21,602 nucleotides of DNA from an uncultured Prevotella sp. (lineage in GTDB: Bacteria; Bacteroidota; Bacteroidia; Bacteroidales; Bacteroidaceae). The notes beneath the pieces were generated by a model. That model was not told the origin of the DNA and searched no databases. It was given only the letters and a program-made list of their open reading frames with translations. Made by a program: the position numbers and the translations under genes. The stretch lies in the NCBI GenBank assembly GCA_905234355.1, contig CAJOHP010000052.1, positions 1 through 21,602 on the forward strand, written 5' to 3'. Positions 16,211-21,602 of the stretch are shown here, in pieces. Every line of letters starts with the position of its first letter. The stretch's first letter is position 1.

Positions 16211-17024
16211 GGCGTGGTGTTATTTTTTTTACGGATATCAGTAGTGCAGCGGATAGAGGCTGGACGCTGGACAGCGTGCCGTGGGTCTCGCCGTCGAAGA
16301 CGATGGTGTCGGGCAGCTCGGCGAACTGCTGTGTGCGCTCGTCGTAGAGTCGGACGACGAAGCGCTCAGGCTGCTGAGGGTCGTCGTAGGGATAGAGCGG
16401 GTCCTGAGGGTTGACGTCGGTGAAGGGTCCCTCGGGGTTGCGGTAGCTGAAGATGCGCATGACGTGGTAGCTGATGCCGTGCTGCTGTTGTAGCCGAGCG
16501 ACGCCGCGCACCTCGTTGCCGCAGAAGGCGGCCACGTGCTGATGGGGCTGCAGGGGCAGTCCGCCCACGGTGATGTGGCAGTAGAGCAGCATGTCGTAGA
16601 GATATTCGCCGGCAGCGACGGCAAAGACGGGGGTGACCACGACGCGACAGGTGTCGTAGCCTCGTGTCTGCACGGAGATGGCCGTCACGATGGTCTCACC
16701 AGGTCCCACGGCCACGAGCTCGTTGCCCTGGAAGGTGGCCACGGTAGTGTCTTCGGAGAGCCAGTAGACGGCCTTGTTGGCAAGCGTGTCGGGGCTGAAC
16801 ACAGGCTCGATGGTGAAGCGGCTGCCGGGCATGAGGGTGAGACGGTGGTGGCTGAGCGTCATCGTGACGCCGGGTGCGGGTGCCGGCGTGAAGGAGAAGA
16901 GGTCGCCGCACGACGACAGCAGGGCCGTCAGGAGCCAGAGCAGCAGCAGGCGGGACACCTGGGGGCGGCGGGGCGTGGGCGTCAGGCCACGGCGTGCGCG
17001 TGTCGGAATGGTTTCCATAGTCAT
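15786..17024 (-). CDS. Ig-like lipoprotein with frameshifted 3' end (probable true end near 16220)
   Basis: As written the frame encodes 412 residues, but only the first 268 or so look real. A lipoprotein signal peptide with a long basic front ends in LLSSC (C39). Residues 50-130 resemble a bacterial Ig-like (Big_2) domain (LSHHRLTLMPGSRFTIEP to DTCRVVV). Residues 135-265 resemble a beta-sandwich widespread in Bacteroidales surface proteins (VAAFCGNEVRGVARL and FVVRLYDERTQQF). After ISVKK the frame crosses an A8 run and continues for 424 nt over the next gene as an Arg/Pro-rich shadow sequence. With seven A the gene would stop at TAA (16220-16222), 9 nt before the next ATG. The start ATG (17024) overlaps the upstream TGA as ATGA, so translation is probably coupled. 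M3 is an alternative start. Confidence 0.8.
   Translation of the reverse strand: MTMETIPTRARRGLTPTPRRPQVSRLLLLWLLTALLSSCGDLFSFTPAPAPGVTMTLSHHRLTLMPGSRFTIEPVFSPDTLANKAVYWLSEDTTVATFQGNELVAVGPGETIVTAISVQTRGYDTCRVVVTPVFAVAAGEYLYDMLLYCHITVGGLPLQPHQHVAAFCGNEVRGVARLQQQHGISYHVMRIFSYRNPEGPFTDVNPQDPLYPYDDPQQPERFVVRLYDERTQQFAELPDTIVFDGETHGTLSSVQPLSAALLISVKKITPRHDRQERLPAPLRPTAHRLHAAGPRPARPARGPRLQGGGACEEAQVRPRLSVSGRHLLVRRPVAHLRQQHGLRHGHALHGGLHARRPAALRRPCAGRPRERPAPLRSLPPRGAGLAQGHALRPAPGACTPRRCLQAPARPLQ
16223..16230 (-). other. A8 homopolymer (8 T on + strand) at the 3' end of the Ig-like lipoprotein gene
   Basis: Eight A on the coding strand follow GT in ISVKK. With 7 A the frame reads VKK then TAA; with 8 A (as here) it runs on to 15786; with 9 A it ends at a TGA overlapping the ATG of the next gene. 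Runs of this length are prone to polymerase slippage and to sequencing error. Confidence 0.9.
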
Positions 17025-19240
17025 TGCTTTTTAGGAGGGCATGTTATCTCGACGACATTCGACGGGCGGCTCTCTCGCCCGTCTTTCGTCAGCAGTTTCA
17101 CGTAGTAGCGTGCCCGCTGCCCGCTGCGCAGCAGCACGTCGGCAAAGAGCTGCTCGTCGGCCCTGGTGGTGGTGACGAAGCGGAAGAGGTCGTCGCCCGG
17201 CGCCTGCCGGTAGACGGAGAAGTAGCAGTCGGCGAGTCGCACGGTCTGGAGTCCCTCGACATCCCATGCCAGTCGGGCCTCGCCGTCCTTGGCCACATAG
17301 TCGCCGCTGAGGGTGATGGTGCAGGGCACCACCGAGGGCTGGCGGTACTTCACGCTGTAGGCCAGGCTCAGGCCGCTGCTCAGCCCAGAGGCGTTGACCG
17401 ACTCGATGGCGTAGAGATAGCGGTGCTGGCGGTTGTAGGCCGGGCGGTCGGTGTAGCGGATGAAGTGGTCCTGGGCCGCCACCGAGTCGGCGTCGAAGCG
17501 GGCGACGAGCGTCCACTGCCTGTCGCCGTCGGTGCGACGGAAGAGCAGGTGGTGGTCCATCAGCTCGTCGGCAGCGGCCACCCAGCGCATGTTGATGCCC
17601 TTAGCATCGACCCACGCCGTGTCGAGATGGGCCACACCGGGAGGCAGCAGCGTGGGGCGCAGCACCTGCAGCACGTCGGACCACGGGCCCTCGTTGGTGG
17701 AGTAGTCTACTGCGCGTACCTTATAATATATATAGCGCTGGTTGACGTCGGTGGCCAGTGTGTCGTGCATGAGGGTGTCGCGCAGCCCTGCCTGACTGCG
17801 GAACTGCCAGGCGTGGGTGGTGTCGTTGGCAAAGGCCACCTGGTAGTAGTCCACGTCGTCGGCCGAAGCGTGCCATGTGAGTGTGACGCGTCCGTCGGGC
17901 TGCACCTGGGCGTTGAGGCTGGTGGGCGCTGGCGGCGGCACCATGTCCTCTATGCGTATCTGCACGGGCATGGAGTAGCTCATGTTGCCGCTGTGGTCGA
18001 CGGCAGCCACGACGAGCATGCCGGTGGGCAGTCCGGTGACGTCGGCCGTGCACATGGTGTCGGCGGGAGAGACAGGCTCGGCGGTGAGTTGCTGCCACTC
18101 GTCGCCGGAATGTCGGCGGTTGTAGTAGAGTGGCAGGTAGCCGGCGAGGTCGGCCTCGATGGTGTCTTTCTCCCAGCAGATGCGTGCGAGTATGCGTCCG
18201 TCGGCCGGCCGGTCTATGTCAATGCGGGTGACGGTGGGCATCGAGGGGGGCATGCGGTCGCCCATCTCGACGGTGATGGTGGGCGAGGGGTCGGTCAGGT
18301 CGCCGAAGAGGTCGTGGGCCCTCACGCGGTACTCGTAGGTGCCGCTCTGGTGGACGAAGTCGGCAAAGAGTGCAGTGGTCTGCGCCACATCCTCCTTGAG
18401 GAAGGGCACAAAGGGCAGGCTGTTGGCCCGCTGCCACTGTCCGCCCTCGCGGCGCCGCTCTATCTCGAAGCTACTGTAGGGTCCCATGTCCCACTCGAGG
18501 TTGACCTGCGTGGGCGAGACGATGCTGTCGGCAATGGCGGCGCTGAAGGGCTCGGGACGGTAGGGATGGTTCTCTATGTCCTGCACGAAGCCGGGCTGGA
18601 AGATGAGCATGGAGTCGGGGTCCCACACGGTGGGCTGCAGGATGTACTGGTAGTGTTCGCCGCGCCTGACGCGTGTGTCGACATAGCGCATGGCAAGGTC
18701 TTGGGCCAGGTCGCGTCGCCACTCGCTCACGAGCACGGCCATGCCAAACATCATGTTCTGGTCTTCGCTCATCTCTACGAGGGCGCCCATGGTGCCGGGG
18801 CGGTTGCGTGTCTGGGAGTAGCGCTTGTAGCCCTCGCCCCAGGTCACCTCGGCGGCAATGGCTGCGAGGGAGTCAGTCTGGCTGTACTTCTGCAGCATCT
18901 GCTCCCGTGAGATGGGCTTGAGGGCGTGGGCCAGGGTGTCGATGCCGGCGTCGGAGACGCGCAGGAGGGTGTAGCCCGTGCGGTTAAGGTATTTCCACGA
19001 CACATAGTCCTCGGGTGCCCAGCGCAGCACGATGCTGTCGCCGTAGGCCCGGGCCATGAGGTTGAGGCGCGAGCGCACCAGCGGGCGCACGGCCTGCTGC
19101 GGGGGCAGCAGGGCCAGGCTGTCGGGGGCGGGACGACGCACTACGGAGATGCTGTCGGGCGAGGGCAGCTGAGCGGCGGCGGCCAGCGGCAGCAGCAGGA
19201 CAGCGAGGGTGGCGAGTATGTCGGTCTTTATTCGTTTCAT
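17021..19240 (-). CDS. Secreted multi-domain fibronectin type III protein
   Basis: The 739-residue product starts at ATG 19240 with a Sec signal peptide (MKRIKTDILATLAVLLLPLAAAA, cleavage before Q24). A longer in-frame start at 19360 would add 40 residues without signal character, lie partly in the previous gene and read through a repeat tract, so it is rejected. An N-terminal region (60-230) precedes about five FN3-like domains at roughly 232-326, 330-430, 432-528, 532-632 and 637-735. The clearest is 432-528, with PPPAPTSLNAQV, VTLTWHAS and YYKVRAVD. FN3 domains usually act as spacers or binding modules in exported proteins. There is no lipobox and no evident T9SS sorting domain at the C-terminus, which ends KKQ. 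Its TGA overlaps the next ATG by four bases. Function is unknown. Confidence 0.9.
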   Translation of the reverse strand: MKRIKTDILATLAVLLLPLAAAAQLPSPDSISVVRRPAPDSLALLPPQQAVRPLVRSRLNLMARAYGDSIVLRWAPEDYVSWKYLNRTGYTLLRVSDAGIDTLAHALKPISREQMLQKYSQTDSLAAIAAEVTWGEGYKRYSQTRNRPGTMGALVEMSEDQNMMFGMAVLVSEWRRDLAQDLAMRYVDTRVRRGEHYQYILQPTVWDPDSMLIFQPGFVQDIENHPYRPEPFSAAIADSIVSPTQVNLEWDMGPYSSFEIERRREGGQWQRANSLPFVPFLKEDVAQTTALFADFVHQSGTYEYRVRAHDLFGDLTDPSPTITVEMGDRMPPSMPTVTRIDIDRPADGRILARICWEKDTIEADLAGYLPLYYNRRHSGDEWQQLTAEPVSPADTMCTADVTGLPTGMLVVAAVDHSGNMSYSMPVQIRIEDMVPPPAPTSLNAQVQPDGRVTLTWHASADDVDYYQVAFANDTTHAWQFRSQAGLRDTLMHDTLATDVNQRYIYYKVRAVDYSTNEGPWSDVLQVLRPTLLPPGVAHLDTAWVDAKGINMRWVAAADELMDHHLLFRRTDGDRQWTLVARFDADSVAAQDHFIRYTDRPAYNRQHRYLYAIESVNASGLSSGLSLAYSVKYRQPSVVPCTITLSGDYVAKDGEARLAWDVEGLQTVRLADCYFSVYRQAPGDDLFRFVTTTRADEQLFADVLLRSGQRARYYVKLLTKDGRESRPSNVVEITCPPKKQ

Positions 19241-19250
19241 TGACGAGGGG

Positions 19251-19295
19251 GTTATGGGGGTTATGGGACTTATGAGGCTTATGGGACTTATGGGG
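19251..19295 (-). repeat. Five 9-bp repeats in the gap before the FN3 gene
   Basis: Five 9-bp units of the form (G/C)TTATGGGG and close variants fill 19251-19295 on the + strand. They lie between the stop of the edge gene (19312) and the FN3 start (19240), that is in the leader of the FN3 gene. No stop occurs in the frame of the FN3 gene. Confidence 0.85.
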
Positions 19296-19311
19296 GAGAC
19301 GCTACGCAGGA

Positions 19312-21602
19312 CTACTGGTTGCCGATGACGGCGCCCTCGGTCCATCCCTTCAGCAGCCATGTACTGTCGGTGCTTCGGCTCTGGACGTACTGCTCATCCT
19401 TGGACATGTAGCGGTCGGGGCGGAGCAGCAGGCAGTCGTAGGTCATAGTCTTGAGGTTGAAGGCGTTGACACGATAGACATAGAGTCGCAGCTCCTTGAT
19501 GCGCTTGATGGCCTCGGTGGCCTTGAAGCGTGCATAGTCTACGCCTGCGAGGTAGTCCTCTTTCCAGTAGAGGCCCTTGTAGCCGCGCATATACATGTAA
19601 AGCCACTTGGTGGCCCACTGCTGCGAGTGGGCGCGCAGCGAGCCTTTGAGCGAGGGCACCGACTTGTTGAGTCCCTTGCTGTTGTCCAGGCTGTACTGCG
19701 ACCCGATGACGAGGGGGAACTGATACATGGGTACCTGCAGGGTGATGGGGTCGGAGTGTCGGTTGTTGGCCATGGGGTAGGCAAAGTCCTGGACGAAGTA
19801 AAGTCCGCGGTAGGTATTGTTGAAGGTCTGCATGGCCTTCTTCAGCTTGCTTTCGCTTCCATTACCTTTGTGCAACAGGAAGACTGCCGAGTTGAGTGCG
19901 TAGCCCCTGCCTTCGTAGATGGCCTTGGGCACGACGCCCTCGGTGTTGGTGTTCCACTCGCTGGCCTTCTCTGCGAGGAAATAGGGCGCGGTGATGCGCC
20001 ACAGGGCGTTCCAGCAGCGTGCCCGCGGATAGACCGACGCCACGGCCTGGGAGGCATGGTTGCCCTGGCCGCCCAGCAGGATATTGTTGCACCACTCGTC
20101 GGAGCCAGAGAAGTAGGGCAGCGGGTACTGGTGGCCGGCGGCGCCATAGAGCGAGAAGTCGGTATCGACCATGAGGCGGCGCAGCTGGGTGGCACCGAGA
20201 TAGACGTTGTTGGTGTACTCCTTGTGGTAGTTGCCGCTCCAGACATTGTAGTTGTCGGCATAGACGACCGACTCGGCCACGGGCACGGCATCGCCGTTGG
20301 CGTCCTGTCCGGTCTCGAAGGCGTAGTTCTTGATGGGATGTCCGCCGATGAAGAAGTAGTTGCCGAGCCACGACAGCTGGGCGTAGGGGTCGTAGACGCG
20401 CAGGGGCACGTCGTTCACCTTGTTATACTCGGTGGCATAGAAGTCGTCGGAGTAATTGTAGCTGCTGACGCCGTTGTCCATGCGGGTGAGCTTCACGCCC
20501 ATGAAGGGCTTGGAGTAGTCCACGAAGTCGCGACCGGTGGCATTGGACGTGGCTCTCTTGTAGCCGATGAGCCATGTGCCGTCGACGGTCTGCACGGCCA
20601 TGTCCATGAGCTGTGCCAGAGGCGTGACGACGGTGTCGCGGGTGGTGACGGTGGTGAAGGCGGGTATGGTGACTTTTCCGCCCACCCTGCAGTCGTAGCC
20701 CTGACGCTTCAGTTCGAGGTAGTTCTGCCGGGTGACACTTATCGTCTGATAGCCCGACTGCACCATGCTGGTACGGGTATTCACCTCCACGTTCTCATAG
20801 TCTATGACGATGCGGAACTTGCGCGTGCCCCTATTGATGGCCGAGGCAGCCTTTGTGACCCAGTCGCTCTCGGGCGAGGGCGTCATGTTGAGGCAGTCGA
20901 GCGAGTCGATGTAGTGGTTTTCAGCCTCGCAGAGCAGTGTCGACTCGGTGTTGCCCCCGCTCTCGGCAGTGGTGTAGAGGCGCCACATGAGGCGGCCGTT
21001 GTTGTAGATCTTGCCACGTATGTCGGAGTTGAGGGCGATGGTGGGGCAGATGACGTCTTCGTCATAGGCATCGGTGTAGTTGTAATGGTGCACGAGTCGC
21101 CTGGTGCCCGTACCAGAGCCGGTATGGCGTGAGCCGGAGCGTGACCTGGTGGAGACGTAGAACTGGTCGACCTGGCTCTTGAGCTTGTTGCGACTGGAGG
21201 GATAGGCTATGGCCACATAGGGCTGCAGGGGCGTATCGTCGTCGAGGACGGGTGTGGAGCCAGTGCGGAAGTAGTAGACCTGTGTCTGCTCCCAGGGGTC
21301 CTGCGTCCAGCGGTTGCCCTGCCATCCGGGCTCGGGATGGAAGGTGCGGGGATTTTCCTCCACACCGCGTATAATCTCCTTGGCCGAGCCTTTCACCACG
21401 ATGGCATAGTAGTAGTCGGGCGAGAGGTTGGCCGCCGACAGCTGCAGGCCGTGGGTGGTCTGGGAGAAGTCCTTGACAGTGAGCGGCATGCTGTAGGCAT
21501 AGTTGAGCTTTGGCGTGCGACGGTTGAAGGACTGCTGCTGCTTGATGACACAGCGGCTGAAGACGGCCGAGTCGGGACGGTCGGTGAAGGCATCCACGCG
21601 GG
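19312..21602 (-). CDS. Large exported-type protein of unknown function, 5' end outside the window
   Basis: At least 761 residues are visible, and the frame is open to the window edge. The first possible start is a GTG at 21597, but no signal peptide follows, so the real start lies beyond the edge. Early residues (LSPDYYYAIVVKGSA, then VYYFRTGS) resemble FN3 strands F and G. The rest is rich in aromatic, Asn and Asp residues (YNYSDDFYATEY, WSGNYHKEYTNNVYLG), as in Bacteroidetes surface proteins. I recognise no catalytic motif. It is followed by the FN3 gene after a 71-nt gap containing 9-bp repeats, and is probably the first visible gene of the same operon. Confidence 0.8.
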   Translation of the reverse strand, partial: RVDAFTDRPDSAVFSRCVIKQQQSFNRRTPKLNYAYSMPLTVKDFSQTTHGLQLSAANLSPDYYYAIVVKGSAKEIIRGVEENPRTFHPEPGWQGNRWTQDPWEQTQVYYFRTGSTPVLDDDTPLQPYVAIAYPSSRNKLKSQVDQFYVSTRSRSGSRHTGSGTGTRRLVHHYNYTDAYDEDVICPTIALNSDIRGKIYNNGRLMWRLYTTAESGGNTESTLLCEAENHYIDSLDCLNMTPSPESDWVTKAASAINRGTRKFRIVIDYENVEVNTRTSMVQSGYQTISVTRQNYLELKRQGYDCRVGGKVTIPAFTTVTTRDTVVTPLAQLMDMAVQTVDGTWLIGYKRATSNATGRDFVDYSKPFMGVKLTRMDNGVSSYNYSDDFYATEYNKVNDVPLRVYDPYAQLSWLGNYFFIGGHPIKNYAFETGQDANGDAVPVAESVVYADNYNVWSGNYHKEYTNNVYLGATQLRRLMVDTDFSLYGAAGHQYPLPYFSGSDEWCNNILLGGQGNHASQAVASVYPRARCWNALWRITAPYFLAEKASEWNTNTEGVVPKAIYEGRGYALNSAVFLLHKGNGSESKLKKAMQTFNNTYRGLYFVQDFAYPMANNRHSDPITLQVPMYQFPLVIGSQYSLDNSKGLNKSVPSLKGSLRAHSQQWATKWLYMYMRGYKGLYWKEDYLAGVDYARFKATEAIKRIKELRLYVYRVNAFNLKTMTYDCLLLRPDRYMSKDEQYVQSRSTDSTWLLKGWTEGAVIGNQ

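Noticed and set aside
17024..18910. 628-codon open frame on the + strand opposite the FN3 gene
   Set aside because: Shadow frame; the - strand has a signal peptide and FN3 motifs.

Overview
The window looks like a chromosomal segment from a high-GC member of the Bacteroidales, plausibly Prevotellaceae-like. The evidence is the Bacteroidetes promoter form (TTTG, 19-20 bp spacer, TAnnTTTG) in front of several genes, the DUF177-rpmF-fabH order, an Rpn-type PD-(D/E)XK protein, a TPR-CHAT protein, and a set of lipoproteins with Ig-like and fibronectin-III-like domains. No RNA gene, insertion sequence or CRISPR array was seen.

Region 1 (about 1-2065, + strand) is a housekeeping operon: DUF177/YceD protein, ribosomal protein L32 and FabH, closed by a 14-bp perfect hairpin. 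Region 2 (2130-3197, - strand) is one Rpn-family nuclease gene with its own promoter. Its C-terminal part is a tract of twelve 12-bp units, and a good internal ribosome binding site might start a short C-terminal product.

Region 3 (3344-13841, + strand) is the accessory core. A 2339-residue dimodular NRPS (C-A-T-C-A-T-TE) sits 2 nt before an RsbW-like ATPase, which is followed after 19 nt by an exported TPR-CHAT protein that is split in two by a frameshift. The NRPS has three notable features. Its first condensation domain has HHxxxEV instead of HHxxxDG. Its thioesterase has Cys instead of Ser as the apparent nucleophile. Its promoter lies so close to the start codon that the mRNA should be almost leaderless. 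A small dipeptide-type product is inferred; no phosphopantetheinyl transferase, MbtH protein or dedicated exporter is present here.

Region 4 (13859-21602, - strand, convergent with region 3) is a run of four genes for exported or surface proteins: an edge-truncated large protein, a five-FN3 secreted protein, an Ig-like lipoprotein and a 783-residue lipoprotein. The Ig-like gene ends in an A8 run that puts its natural stop out of frame. The proteins probably form or decorate one cell-surface assembly, but I do not recognise the system.

The strongest leads are the NRPS/RsbW/CHAT operon with its Cys thioesterase, the CHAT frameshift, the A8 run-on and the possible gene-within-gene in the Rpn locus.
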